From Thiobacillus sp. (GTDB lineage Bacteria > Pseudomonadota > Gammaproteobacteria > Burkholderiales > Thiobacillaceae), in the NCBI GenBank assembly GCA_030692355.1, contig JAUYCF010000083.1, positions 1 through 64,000 on the forward strand: a stretch of 64,000 nucleotides of DNA. Reading direction: 5' to 3'. The translations under genes and the position numbers were made by a program. Positions 1 through 8,924 of this stretch are shown piece after piece. Under the pieces are notes generated by a model. The model saw only the letters and a list, made by a program, of their open reading frames with translations. It made no database searches and was not told the DNA's origin. How positions within the stretch are numbered: position 1 is the first letter of the stretch; every line of letters starts with the position of its first letter.

Positions 1-421
1 AGGCAAATTCGGCATCGCCCAGCCGCGCATCCTGGTGGCCGGCCTCAACCCGCACGCCGGCGAAGCCGGCCACCTCGGGCGCGAGGAAATCGGCATCATC
101 GAACCCGCGCTCGAGCGCCTGCGCGGCGAGGGCATGAACCTCGTCGGCCCGCTGCCCGCCGACACCCTGTTTTCGCGCATCCGCGTCGAGCCCTGCGACG
201 CCGTACTGGCGATGTACCACGACCAGGGCCTGCCCGTGCTCAAGTACGCCAGCTTCGGCGCCGGCGTGAACATCACGCTCGGCCTGCCCTTCATCCGCAC
301 CTCGGTCGACCACGGCACCGCGCTCGACCTCGCCGGCACGGGCCGCGCCGAAGTGGGCAGCCTGTTGGCGGCGATCGAGGTGGCGCTGGAGATGGCTGGC
401 AGGGGTCAGGGAATAGCGTGA
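1..421 (+). CDS. pdxA: 4-hydroxythreonine-4-phosphate dehydrogenase, 3' part
   Basis: C-terminal part of PdxA, which oxidises and decarboxylates 4-phosphohydroxy-L-threonine in the DXP-dependent pathway to pyridoxal phosphate. The reading frame is open from base 2, so the gene begins before the window. Family landmarks visible are [12 protein letters not shown] with the metal-binding histidine, LGREE, the stretch [13 protein letters not shown], and [14 protein letters not shown] near the end. It is followed 70 bp later by rsmA on the same strand, the usual pdxA-rsmA neighbourhood in proteobacteria. Identity is secure; only the N-terminal half is missing. Confidence 0.95.
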   Translation, partial: GKFGIAQPRILVAGLNPHAGEAGHLGREEIGIIEPALERLRGEGMNLVGPLPADTLFSRIRVEPCDAVLAMYHDQGLPVLKYASFGAGVNITLGLPFIRTSVDHGTALDLAGTGRAEVGSLLAAIEVALEMAGRGQGIA

Positions 422-491
422 TGCCCGTTGATATAAAACGCTAAACGCCGCACAAAAAGCCGATCCTAGAATCCCGATCCCTAACCCTCAA

Positions 492-1271
492 ATGCACACC
501 CCGCGCAAACGCTTCGGCCAGAACTTCCTCATCGACGACGGCATCATCCACGCCATCGTCAACGCCATCCATCCGCAGGCGGGGGAAACCGTGGTCGAGA
601 TCGGCCCGGGCCTGGGGGCGCTGACCCGCCCCCTGCTCGAACGCCTGCCGCACCTGCATGCGGTCGAGCTCGACCGTGACATCGTCGCGCGCCTGCAGCG
701 GGCCTGGCCGGCCGAACGCCTCACCGTGCATAGCTGCGACGCCCTGAAATTCGATTTCGGCCAGCTCGGGCACGATCTGCGCATCATCGGCAATCTGCCG
801 TACAACATTTCCACGCCGCTGCTGTTCCACCTGCTGGAGTTTGCCGCGCACATCCGCGACATGACCTTCATGCTGCAGAAGGAAGTCGTCGAACGCATGG
901 TCGCAGAGCCCTCGACCAGCGATTACGGGCGGCTGTCGATCATGCTGCAGCGGCGCTTCCACCTCGAATGGCTGCTCGACGTGCCGCCCACCGCCTTCAA
1001 CCCGCCGCCCAAGGTCAACTCCGCAGTGGTCCGGCTGATTCCAAAAACGCCGGCCGAAATCGTGCCGCTCGACGAAACACTGTTTGCGCGCGTGGTCGCT
1101 GCCGCGTTTTCGCAGCGCCGCAAGACGCTGCGAAATACGCTGGGCGGCCTGATGAAGCCGGAGGACTTCACGGCGCTCGGGATCGACGCCGGCAAGCGCG
1201 CGGAGAACCTTTCCCTCGCCGACTACGAGGCCATCGCCCGCCACCTGGGCAATCCGCGACAGTCCGCTTGA
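492..1271 (+). CDS. rsmA: 16S rRNA (adenine1518-N6/adenine1519-N6)-dimethyltransferase
   Basis: RsmA/KsgA, 259 residues, dimethylates two adjacent adenines in the helix 45 loop of 16S rRNA late in small-subunit assembly. The N-terminus RKRFGQNFL is the family signature. The SAM-binding motif [10 protein letters not shown] lies at about 36-45, and the catalytic NLPYNIS motif of adenine-N6 methyltransferases starts at residue 101. Length is normal. The gene follows pdxA and ends 20 bp from the convergent oxidoreductase gene. The ATG at 492 is the natural start because the family motif begins within the first ten residues. Confidence 0.97.
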   Translation: MHTPRKRFGQNFLIDDGIIHAIVNAIHPQAGETVVEIGPGLGALTRPLLERLPHLHAVELDRDIVARLQRAWPAERLTVHSCDALKFDFGQLGHDLRIIGNLPYNISTPLLFHLLEFAAHIRDMTFMLQKEVVERMVAEPSTSDYGRLSIMLQRRFHLEWLLDVPPTAFNPPPKVNSAVVRLIPKTPAEIVPLDETLFARVVAAAFSQRRKTLRNTLGGLMKPEDFTALGIDAGKRAENLSLADYEAIARHLGNPRQSA

Positions 1272-1291
1272 TCGCCCCCTCGAAGCAACGC

Positions 1292-2371
1292 TCAGTCCAG
1301 CAAGAAGGGATAGTCGGTGTAGCCTTTCTCTTCCCCGCTGTAGAGCGTTTCGTAGTCGGGCGCATTGAGCGGCGCGCGACGGCGGAAGCGCTCGACCAGG
1401 TCGGGGTTGGCCAGCAGCAGCCGGCCGAATGCAATCGCATCGGCCGCGCCGGACATCACCGCCTGCTGCGCCGTTTCGAGGTCGTAGCCGTTGTTGCGGA
1501 TCAGGTTTCCTGAATACAGCGCGCGCAGCCGCTCGTAGTCGAACGGAATCCACTGTTCCCTGGGCGCGCCGCCGCTTCCCTCCAGCACGTCGAGGAAGGC
1601 CAGGTTCAGCGGATTCAACTGCGTGACGACGTAATCGAACGTCTCCTGCGGGCGATCGTCGCTGATGTCGTTGAACGGCGTCACAGGCGACAGCCGCAGG
1701 CCGACCCGGTCGTTGCCGATTGCCTTGCAGACCGCGTCCATCACCTCCAGCAGCAGGCGCGCGCGGTTTTCCTTGCTGCCGCCGTAGGCATCGGTGCGCC
1801 GGTTGGTGGACGAACGCAGGAACTGATCCAGCAGATAGCCGTTGCCGGCATGGACTTCCACCCCGTCGAAGCCCGCTTCCATCGCATTGCGCGCCGCCTG
1901 GGCGTAGCTTTCGACGAGCGCGGGGATTTCGGAAAGCTCAAGCGCGCGCGGCGTGACGAAATCCTTCATGCCCTGCCCGGTGAACACCTGCCCGGCCGGG
2001 CGGATCGCCGAAGGCGCGACCGGCAGGGCGCCGCCCGGCTGCAGGTCGGGGTGCGAAATCCGCCCCACATGCCACAACTGCAGCGCGACCCTGCCGCCGG
2101 CGCCATGCACCGCGTCCGTCACCGGCTTCCAGCCGGCGATCTGCCCGTGCGTATGGATGCCGGGCGTTCGCGGGTAGCCGTGGCCCTCCGGGCAGATCGG
2201 CGTCGCCTCGGTCAGGATCAGGCCGGCCGACGCGCGCTGGCGATAATATTCGGCGATCAGCGGCGTCGGCACATTGCCGGCGCCGGCACGGTTGCGCGTC
2301 AGCGAGGACATCACCACACGGTTGGCCAGTTCGATGGCGCCGAAGCGGGCTGGCGAAAAAAGATCGGTCAT
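1292..2371 (-). CDS. NADH:flavin oxidoreductase, old yellow enzyme family
   Basis: FMN-dependent ene-reductase of the old yellow enzyme class (NemA-like), 359 residues. It is expected to reduce activated alkenes, quinones or nitro compounds with NAD(P)H in the cytoplasm. Landmarks are the N-terminal NRVVMSSLTRNRA, LQLWHVGR, VEVHAGNGYLLDQFLR and YGGSKENRARLLLE, spread over a TIM barrel of standard length. I place the start at the ATG at 2371 (MTDLF): AAGGA lies a few bases upstream and the family begins there. The gene is convergent with rsmA and divergent from the DUF4202 gene. The substrate cannot be read from sequence. Confidence 0.92.
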   Translation of the reverse strand: MTDLFSPARFGAIELANRVVMSSLTRNRAGAGNVPTPLIAEYYRQRASAGLILTEATPICPEGHGYPRTPGIHTHGQIAGWKPVTDAVHGAGGRVALQLWHVGRISHPDLQPGGALPVAPSAIRPAGQVFTGQGMKDFVTPRALELSEIPALVESYAQAARNAMEAGFDGVEVHAGNGYLLDQFLRSSTNRRTDAYGGSKENRARLLLEVMDAVCKAIGNDRVGLRLSPVTPFNDISDDRPQETFDYVVTQLNPLNLAFLDVLEGSGGAPREQWIPFDYERLRALYSGNLIRNNGYDLETAQQAVMSGAADAIAFGRLLLANPDLVERFRRRAPLNAPDYETLYSGEEKGYTDYPFLLD

Positions 2372-2571
2372 GTCGGGTTCCTTTGGGTTGAGTCCTGCGA
2401 GCAAGTCGGCCCGCAACCGTTTACATTCATGACACCACACCTGGCGGGGCGGGATTCGGTTTCCGGACCGTGCCCCAGCCAATAACCCCTCCGGGGGATT
2501 TACCTGCGGCCTTCATACTCGTGACAATTGCACATGCAACGCAACATCACCTCACTGCCAAGGATTCCAAG

Positions 2572-3183
2572 ATGATCGAAAACCAGGAAAGTTTCAACCA
2601 GGCCCGTTTCAATCAAACCCTGGCACTGTTCGATGCCGCCAATTCGGAAGACCCCAATCTGGACGAGGGCCAGCCGAAAGAACTGCTGTATTCCCAGCGC
2701 ATGTCCGACATGATCGCTCGCTTTGCGCCGGATGCGTCAGAAGCCGCACAGCTGGCGGTGCGCGCCCAGCATATCCAGCGCTGGAAGGTGCCGCGCAACA
2801 CCTATCCGATGACCAGGGAAGGCTATCACGCATGGCGCACCGGGCTGTATACGTTCCAGGCCGACGCCGCCGGCGAGCTGATGCGCCAGGCCGGCTATGA
2901 CGATGCAATGATCGAACGGGTCAAGAAGGCGGTCAGCAAGCGCGGCATCAAGAGCAACCCGGAAACGCAGCTGCTGGAGGATATCGCCGACCTGGTCTTC
3001 ATCGAGTATTACATGCTCGGCTTTGCCAGCAGCAAGCCCGACTACGACGAAGAGAAATGGCTGGAGATCATCCGCAAGACATGGAACAAGATGTCTAAAA
3101 GCGCCCAGGCCTATGCCCTGTCCGGCAAGATCAAGCTTCCGGAACCCCTGGTGCCGCTGATTACCAAGGCGATCAGTCAGTAA
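2572..3183 (+). CDS. DUF4202 family protein
   Basis: A 203-residue soluble protein that I recognise as DUF4202, a family of unknown function found in bacteria and some fungi. Typical segments are RFNQTLALFDAANSEDPN near the start, RNTYPMTREGYHAWR in the middle, and SNPETQLLEDIADLVFIEYY further on. No catalytic motif is obvious. The ATG at 2572 is preferred to an in-frame upstream start at 2470 because the intervening residues are not family-like. About 200 bp separate it from the divergent oxidoreductase gene. It ends shortly before the convergent gloA. Confidence 0.85.
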   Translation: MIENQESFNQARFNQTLALFDAANSEDPNLDEGQPKELLYSQRMSDMIARFAPDASEAAQLAVRAQHIQRWKVPRNTYPMTREGYHAWRTGLYTFQADAAGELMRQAGYDDAMIERVKKAVSKRGIKSNPETQLLEDIADLVFIEYYMLGFASSKPDYDEEKWLEIIRKTWNKMSKSAQAYALSGKIKLPEPLVPLITKAISQ

Positions 3184-3210
3184 GCGCAGCGGCGCGGGCG
3201 GATGCCGACT

Positions 3211-3624
3211 TCACTCCGCCCACTCCTTCACCCACCCCGCGGTTCCCTTCTGGATGAATTCGATCGGGTAGCCGTCCGGGTCTTCAATGAACGCAATAAC
3301 GGTCGTGCCATGCGACATCGGCCCGGCCGGGCGCAACACCTTGCCGCCTTTTGCCGCGACCGCATCGCACGCAGCATAGGCGTCGTCGACCTCGATGGCG
3401 ATGTGGCCGTAGCCGCTGCCGAGTTCGTATTTGTCGACGCCCCAGTTGTAGGTCAGTTCGAGCACCGCCGTCTTGTCTTCGCTGTCGTACCCGACAAAGG
3501 CGAGGGTAAATTTTCCAGCTGGATAGTCCTTGCGGCGCAGCAGTTTCATGCCGAGGACGTTCGTGTAGAAACGGATCGAGCGATCGAGATCACCTACCCG
3601 CAACATGGTATGAAGCAGTCTCAT
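3211..3624 (-). CDS. gloA: lactoylglutathione lyase (glyoxalase I)
   Basis: Glyoxalase I, 137 residues, isomerises the methylglyoxal-glutathione hemithioacetal to S-lactoylglutathione. The N-terminus [19 protein letters not shown] carries the first metal-ligand histidine. The [20 protein letters not shown] block and the [14 protein letters not shown] end are typical of the short Ni-dependent bacterial enzymes. Start is the ATG at 3624, where family homology begins; the frame stays open further upstream but those residues are not family-like. It sits 31 bp downstream of the YgjP-like gene on the same strand, so co-transcription is possible. Confidence 0.96.
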   Translation of the reverse strand: MRLLHTMLRVGDLDRSIRFYTNVLGMKLLRRKDYPAGKFTLAFVGYDSEDKTAVLELTYNWGVDKYELGSGYGHIAIEVDDAYAACDAVAAKGGKVLRPAGPMSHGTTVIAFIEDPDGYPIEFIQKGTAGWVKEWAE

Positions 3625-3655
3625 TTTGCAGTCCTTTGTGTCGTTGTTTAACGCA

Positions 3656-4303
3656 TCAAACCTGAAACAGCACCGCACTCATTGTGCGCAACTCGGCGCG
3701 CCTTGCCGACGCGTCGGGGCACAGTTCGGCGACCTGCGCCCAGAAGCGCGGCGAGTGGTCGAGGTGAACCAGATGTGCCAGTTCGTGCGCGGCAACGTAG
3801 TCGATCAGTGCGAGCGGCGCCTGCACCAGCCGCCAATTGAGGCGGACATGGCCGCGCCGGGTGCAGCTGCCCCATTGCGTCTGCGCGTTGGACAGGGCGA
3901 AGCGGCTGGGTGCGCGCCCCAACCGGCGGGCGATGCGCGCCAGACGCCAGGCCAGCAGGCGGACGGCCTGGCCGTGCAGCCAGTCGCGGATCAGTGCGCC
4001 GACATCGGCGTCGAGCGGGGCATGCACACGCAGGCTGTCGCCGCGGCGCTGGATGTCGACGAACAGGGAGGCCCGAATGTCGAGCGTGAGCGCACGCCCG
4101 AGAAAGCGCACTTCGGCCGGGGGTTCAGTGCACGCTTGCGGCGAACGCGCCTGCAAGCGGGTCCACATGCGATGCAGCCAGTCATGCTGCTGCCGCACAT
4201 AGCATTCGATTTCGGCACGCGGGGTCCAGCTCGGCGCGTGGATGCGCACTTCGCGCGGCGTGACCGTCAGGCCCAGCGTGCGGCGGCGGTGCGAGCGCCG
4301 CAA
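3656..4303 (-). CDS. YgjP-like (DUF45/M48) metal-dependent hydrolase
   Basis: A zinc-metallopeptidase-like protein of the YgjP/DUF45 family, at least 215 residues. The HELAH zinc motif is at about 173-177, the third ligand lies in LDHSPRFW, and WGSC precedes it at 154-157, all hallmarks of the family. Physiological substrate is unknown. The first conventional start in frame is the TTG at 4303. Family similarity appears to begin upstream, since the frame continues with GDAAVPYQ before [11 protein letters not shown], yet no ATG, GTG or TTG occurs there before the end of plsC. The true start may therefore be non-canonical or overlap plsC. Confidence 0.82.
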   Translation of the reverse strand: MRRSHRRRTLGLTVTPREVRIHAPSWTPRAEIECYVRQQHDWLHRMWTRLQARSPQACTEPPAEVRFLGRALTLDIRASLFVDIQRRGDSLRVHAPLDADVGALIRDWLHGQAVRLLAWRLARIARRLGRAPSRFALSNAQTQWGSCTRRGHVRLNWRLVQAPLALIDYVAAHELAHLVHLDHSPRFWAQVAELCPDASARRAELRTMSAVLFQV

Positions 4304-4343
4304 CTGGTACGGAACGGCGGCGTCACCGATCTGCAGGACGCCG

Positions 4344-5066
4344 CTATTGGCGTGGGGCAGCAGGGGGCAGCCTCGCCATTTCGGTTTCGATCCACGCCTC
4401 GACTGCGCGGGTGAGTTCCGCCGCGCTCTTGCCGGCGGTCTCGATGGCCGGGCCGATGCTGACGGTAATGGTGCCGGGGCGCTTGACGAAGGCGTTCTTC
4501 GGCCACACCTCGCCGGCGTTGTGCGCCACCGGCACGATGGGCGCGCCGGTCTCAGCCGCCAGCCAGGCGCCGCCGATGCCGTAACGCCCTTTCTCGCCGG
4601 GGGCGACGCGGGTGCCCTCGGGAAACACCAGCACCCAGAAATCCTGTTCGAGCTTGGCCTTGCCCTTGGTCACGATCTGCTTCAGCGCCTCGCGCCCGGC
4701 GCTGCGGTCGATGGCGATCGGCGAGAGCATGCGGTACGCCCAGCCGAAGAACGGCACGTTCAGCAACTCCTGCTTGATCACCGCCGACACCGGCGGGAAC
4801 AGGAACAGAAACGCCACCGTCTCCCACGCCGACTGGTGCTTGGCCAGCACCACCGCCGGGCGGGCAGGCAGATTCTCGCGGCCGAGCACCACGTAGCGGA
4901 TACCGAGCACCACGCGGGCGAGCCAGATGACGATATGGTTGTAGCCGGTGATCATGCGGTAGCGGGTGTGCGCCGAAAATGGAAAACTGAACAGCGCGAC
5001 CATGCTGAAAAACACCGTCAGCGCAGTCTGCATCACTGCGAAAACAACCGAGCGGATCAGGTTCAT
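4344..5066 (-). CDS. plsC: 1-acyl-sn-glycerol-3-phosphate acyltransferase
   Basis: PlsC-type acyltransferase, 240 residues, adds the second acyl chain to lysophosphatidic acid at the inner membrane. A hydrophobic N-terminal segment (about 5-30) anchors it. The HX4D motif appears as KHQSAWE at 76-82, with Glu in place of Asp, a variant I associate with betaproteobacterial PlsC. The second motif FPEGTR is at about 148-153. Its start overlaps the end of gmhB by 4 bp (ATGA), so the two are probably translationally coupled, as in other betaproteobacteria. Confidence 0.95.
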   Translation of the reverse strand: MNLIRSVVFAVMQTALTVFFSMVALFSFPFSAHTRYRMITGYNHIVIWLARVVLGIRYVVLGRENLPARPAVVLAKHQSAWETVAFLFLFPPVSAVIKQELLNVPFFGWAYRMLSPIAIDRSAGREALKQIVTKGKAKLEQDFWVLVFPEGTRVAPGEKGRYGIGGAWLAAETGAPIVPVAHNAGEVWPKNAFVKRPGTITVSIGPAIETAGKSAAELTRAVEAWIETEMARLPPAAPRQ

Positions 5067-5605
5067 GCGGCCGTTTTCAGCAAGTGATCGACGGCCTCGC
5101 TCAAGTCGGCAAACACCGGGGTGTTCTCGGGCAGGCCGCCGGCCGCCAAGGTTTTTTCGCCCTTGCCGGTTTTGACCAGCAGAGGGCGCGCGCCCACGCT
5201 TGCTGCCGCAAGCAGGTCGCGCAGCGAATCGCCAATCGCGGGCACATCGTGCAGGTCATGGCCATAACGCGCGGCAATCTCATTCAGCAGCCCCGGTCTG
5301 GGCTTGCGGCAATCGCAGTTCATCTCGGCCGCATGCGGGCAGTAAAACACGGCTTCGATGCGCCCACCCGCCTGTGCCGCCGCCTTGTGCATCTTGGCGT
5401 GGATGGCGTTGAGTGTCACCATCTCGAACAATCCGCGCGCCAGGCCGGATTGATTGGTCGCCACCACCACGCGCCAGCCTTCGCGCGTCAGCCGCGCGAT
5501 CGCCTCCAGGCTTCCGGGGATGGGCTTCCATTCATCGGGTGACTTGATGAACTGATCGGAGTCGAAATTGATGACGCCGTCGCGGTCGAGAATGATGAGT
5601 TTCAT
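5063..5605 (-). CDS. gmhB: D-glycero-beta-D-manno-heptose-1,7-bisphosphate 7-phosphatase
   Basis: HAD-superfamily phosphatase of 180 residues that removes the 7-phosphate from heptose bisphosphate during ADP-heptose synthesis for LPS core. The nucleophile motif DRDGVIN sits at the N-terminus. VVATNQSGLARG is the second HAD motif. CPHAAEMNCDCRKPRPG supplies the cysteine/histidine zinc site and the motif III lysine, and IGDSLRDLLAA is motif IV. It lies 30 bp downstream of glyS in the order glyQ-glyS-gmhB-plsC, a common betaproteobacterial order. Confidence 0.95.
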   Translation of the reverse strand: MKLIILDRDGVINFDSDQFIKSPDEWKPIPGSLEAIARLTREGWRVVVATNQSGLARGLFEMVTLNAIHAKMHKAAAQAGGRIEAVFYCPHAAEMNCDCRKPRPGLLNEIAARYGHDLHDVPAIGDSLRDLLAAASVGARPLLVKTGKGEKTLAAGGLPENTPVFADLSEAVDHLLKTAA

Positions 5606-5635
5606 GGCTAAACTCCTGCCGTTTCAAGGCCCATA

Positions 5636-7741
5636 TTACGCCGCCAGCCGCGACAAGTCCGCAACCCGGTTCATGGTCTGGTGCAACTGGTTCAGCAGCG
5701 CCAGCCGGTTGGCTTTGAGCGCGGGATCGTCGGCGTTCACCATCACCTGATCGAAGAAGGCATCGACCGGGGCTTTCAGCGCCGCCAGCACCTGCAGCGA
5801 CGCGGTATAGTCGCCCGCGGCAAACGCGGCGTCGGCCCGCGGGGCAATCCCGGAAAGCGCGGCAAACAGCGCCGTTTCCGCCGTCTCGACGAACAATGCC
5901 GCATTGACCCCGCCGCCCGCCTCGCCCTCGGCTTTTTTCAGGATATTGCCGACGCGCTTGTTGGCGGCGGCGAGTGTGGGGGCTTCCGGCAATGCTGCGA
6001 AAGCACGCACCGCCTCCAGTTGCTTCGGTACCAGATGGATCTGCGTCGGGTTCAGGCTCAGCACCGCATCGACCTCGTTCGCGGAATAGCCCTGTTCGCG
6101 CATCGCGCCACTGAGACGCTCGAACACGAACATGTACACATCCGTGTGCGCCTGTCCGAGCAATCCCTGCGGGAAGGCGGCGAAGGCGATAGTGACCAGA
6201 TCGTCCAGGCTCAGCGGCAAGCGCTTTTCGATCAGCATGCGGATCACGCCCAGCGCATGGCGACGCAGCGCAAACGGATCCCGGTCGCCGCTGGGTTTTT
6301 CGCCGATGCCGAACAGCCCCACCAGCGTCTCCAGCTTGTCCGCCAGCGCAACACACACGCCAACGTCGCTGCGCGGCAACTCGTCGCCGGCGAAGCGCGG
6401 CTTGTAGTGGTCCTCGATGGCGAAGGCGATATCGTCGGCCAGCCCATCGTGCTGCGCGTAGTAGCGCCCCATGATGCCCTGCAGCTCAGGAAACTCGCCG
6501 ACCATATCGGTGAGCAGGTCGGCCTTGGCCAAGAGCGCGGCCTGGTCGGCCTTCAGCGCCAGCGCCTCGCCGCCGATCTGCTCGCCGATGGCGCGGGCAA
6601 TCGCCTGCACCCGCGTCACGCGTTCGCCCTGGGTGCCGAGCTTGTTGTGGTAGACGACCCTGGCCAGCCCCAGCACGCGCGAGTCCAGCGCCTTCTTGCG
6701 GTCCTGGTCGTAGAAGAACTTGGCGTCGGCCAGACGCGGGCGCACCACGCGTTCGTTGCCCTGGATCACGGCGGAGGCATCGGCGGGCGAGATGTTGGAA
6801 ACGATGAGAAAGCGGTTGGTCAGCTTGCCTTGCGCGTCCAGCAGCGGGAAGTATTTCTGGTTCGCCTTCATGGTCAGGATCAGGCATTCCTGCGGCACTT
6901 CGAGGAAGGCCTCCTCGAACGTACCGACCAGCACATTGGGGCGCTCGACCAGCGCGGTGACTTCATCCAGCAGCGCGTCGTCCTCGACCGGCGTCAAACC
7001 CGAGGGCGCAGCCACAGCCTGCAACTGGCGGACGATCTCGGCGCGGCGCTCGGCAAAGCTGGCGATCACTGCGCCGTCGTCTTTCATTTGACTGGCGTAG
7101 CTGTCAGCGCTCCGGATCACCACCGGACTGACGCGCGCTTCGAAGCGATGGCCCTGCGTGTCGCGCCCGGCCGTCAAGCCCAGCACGGACAGCGGCACGA
7201 TGTCCGCGCCATGCAGCGCGAGCAGGCCATGCACCGGGCGCACGAAGTGCACGCTGCTCCAGCCGTCGGCCAGTTGGTACTGCATCACTTTCGGGATAGG
7301 CAGCTTCGCCATCGCGGCTTCGAGCGCGTGCTGCAGGCCCTCGGCGAGCGTCATGCCGGATGCGATGCTGTCGTGGAACAGTGCTTCATTCTTGCCGTCC
7401 GCCGCGCGGCGTAACCGGCTGACGGCGGATGCATCGGCCCCCAGTGCGGCCAGGCGCTTCAGCAGCGCGGGCGTGGCCTTGCCATCCGCATCCAGGCCCA
7501 CGGCAACTGGCATCAGCTTGGTCGACACCGGCTTGTCGGCGGCGCGCTGCAGGACGCCTTCGATATGCACGCCAAGGCGACGCGGCGAGGCAAAGTCAAC
7601 GACTGCAGCCTTCGCCTCGGTCAGTCCCTGCGCGACCAAACTTTCGGCAAGCGCGGCGGCAAAGGTCTCGCCCAGCTTCTTCAGCGCCTTGGGCGGCAGT
7701 TCTTCGACAAAGAGTTCAACGAGCAAATTCTGCGTGGTCAT
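5636..7741 (-). CDS. glyS: glycine--tRNA ligase beta subunit
   Basis: Beta subunit (701 residues) of the heterotetrameric bacterial glycyl-tRNA synthetase; it binds tRNA-Gly and works with the alpha subunit. The N-terminus [18 protein letters not shown] and the internal [14 protein letters not shown] block are characteristic, as is [16 protein letters not shown] in the C-terminal half, where an anticodon-binding-like domain follows. Start overlaps the glyQ stop by 4 bp, consistent with coupled translation of equimolar subunits. A long open frame on the opposite strand is a codon-bias shadow. Confidence 0.98.
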   Translation of the reverse strand: MTTQNLLVELFVEELPPKALKKLGETFAAALAESLVAQGLTEAKAAVVDFASPRRLGVHIEGVLQRAADKPVSTKLMPVAVGLDADGKATPALLKRLAALGADASAVSRLRRAADGKNEALFHDSIASGMTLAEGLQHALEAAMAKLPIPKVMQYQLADGWSSVHFVRPVHGLLALHGADIVPLSVLGLTAGRDTQGHRFEARVSPVVIRSADSYASQMKDDGAVIASFAERRAEIVRQLQAVAAPSGLTPVEDDALLDEVTALVERPNVLVGTFEEAFLEVPQECLILTMKANQKYFPLLDAQGKLTNRFLIVSNISPADASAVIQGNERVVRPRLADAKFFYDQDRKKALDSRVLGLARVVYHNKLGTQGERVTRVQAIARAIGEQIGGEALALKADQAALLAKADLLTDMVGEFPELQGIMGRYYAQHDGLADDIAFAIEDHYKPRFAGDELPRSDVGVCVALADKLETLVGLFGIGEKPSGDRDPFALRRHALGVIRMLIEKRLPLSLDDLVTIAFAAFPQGLLGQAHTDVYMFVFERLSGAMREQGYSANEVDAVLSLNPTQIHLVPKQLEAVRAFAALPEAPTLAAANKRVGNILKKAEGEAGGGVNAALFVETAETALFAALSGIAPRADAAFAAGDYTASLQVLAALKAPVDAFFDQVMVNADDPALKANRLALLNQLHQTMNRVADLSRLAA

Positions 7742-8661
7742 GCTGCGGCCTTCTTTTCAATCTGTGCCAGGACTTCGTCTGCCCAGGCCTTGGGCGCCAT
7801 CGGAAAGCCAAGCCGCGCGCGGCTGTCCAGATAGCTCTTCGCCACCGCCCGCGCCAGATTGCGGATGCGCCCGATGTAGGCCGCGCGCTCGGTCACCGAA
7901 ATCGCGCCGCGCGCATCGAGCAGGTTGAAGGTATGGGCGGCTTTCAGCACCTGTTCATACGCCGGTAGCGCGAGCTGCACGGCCATCAGTTCCTGCGCCT
8001 TCTTCTCGTGCGCGGCAAACGCGCTGAGCAGGAACTCGACGTCACTGTGCTCGAAGTTGTAGGTCGACTGCTCGACTTCGTTCTGGTGGTAGACGTCGCG
8101 GTAAGTCAGCCCCTCGGTCCACACGAGGTCGAACACGCTTTCCACGCCCTGCAGATACATCGCCAGGCGCTCCAAACCGTAGGTGATTTCGCCGGTGATC
8201 GGCTTGCAGTCGATGCCGCCGACCTGCTGGAAGTAGGTGAACTGGGTGACTTCCATGCCGTTCAGCCACACTTCCCAGCCCAGCCCCCAGGCGCCGAGCG
8301 TGGGGTTTTCCCAGTCGTCCTCGACGAAGCGCACGTCGTTCTTTTTCAGATCGAAACCCAGCGCCTCAAGCGAACCCAGATACAGTTCCAGAATGTCGGC
8401 GGGTGCCGGTTTCAGCACCACCTGAAACTGGTAGTAATGCTGCAGCCGGTTGGGGTTGTCACCGTAGCGCCCGTCCTTGGGCCGGCGGCTCGGCTGCACG
8501 TAGGCCGCCTTCCACGGCTCCGGTCCGAGCGCACGCAGGAAGGTCGCGGTATGCGAGGTGCCGGCGCCGACCTCCATGTCGTAGGACTGCAAGAGCGCAC
8601 AGCCACGCTCGGCCCAGTAGCGTTGCAGGGTGAGGATGATGTCCTGAAAGGTGGGTTTCAC
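7738..8661 (-). CDS. glyQ: glycine--tRNA ligase alpha subunit
   Basis: Alpha subunit (307 residues) of tetrameric glycyl-tRNA synthetase, a class II enzyme that activates glycine with ATP. Diagnostic segments are [17 protein letters not shown] at the start, [22 protein letters not shown] and [19 protein letters not shown], then [21 protein letters not shown]. Length is normal. It is the first gene of the glyQ-glyS-gmhB-plsC run. The 263-bp gap upstream holds the terminator of the phoX-like gene and no further gene that I can support. Confidence 0.98.
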   Translation of the reverse strand: MKPTFQDIILTLQRYWAERGCALLQSYDMEVGAGTSHTATFLRALGPEPWKAAYVQPSRRPKDGRYGDNPNRLQHYYQFQVVLKPAPADILELYLGSLEALGFDLKKNDVRFVEDDWENPTLGAWGLGWEVWLNGMEVTQFTYFQQVGGIDCKPITGEITYGLERLAMYLQGVESVFDLVWTEGLTYRDVYHQNEVEQSTYNFEHSDVEFLLSAFAAHEKKAQELMAVQLALPAYEQVLKAAHTFNLLDARGAISVTERAAYIGRIRNLARAVAKSYLDSRARLGFPMAPKAWADEVLAQIEKKAAA

Positions 8662-8875
8662 GGCGGATGAGCGGCTTTTCGGGAAAGGCGCATTTTAACG
8701 TGGTTGACGGGGGTTTCGGGGTTGACTGTGGCCCGGAATTCCGCGGAACCCGCGGCCCGTGATTGCATCGCGCCCCACCATCATCCCATTATCCCTGGAC
8801 CTTTCTTTCCCCAACCCATGGCATGTCGCAGAAAAATGCGCCGCCAGGCATGTCAAGCTTACGTTTGGACGCAAA

Positions 8876-8899
8876 AAGGCCGGACTCGCGTCCGGCCTT
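8876..8899 (-). terminator. rho-independent terminator of the phoX-like gene
   Basis: Perfect 10-bp stem (8876-8885 with 8890-8899) around the loop TCGC. On the minus strand the stem is followed by a run of T. It lies 26 bases past the stop of the phoX-like gene. Confidence 0.85.
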
Positions 8900-8924
8900 G
8901 CATGGTCTGCCGATCAGAAAAAAA

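Noticed and set aside
8662-8924. Overlapping short open frames in the glyQ-phoX gap
   Set aside because: No ribosome sites, no family resemblance, and they run across the phoX terminator.
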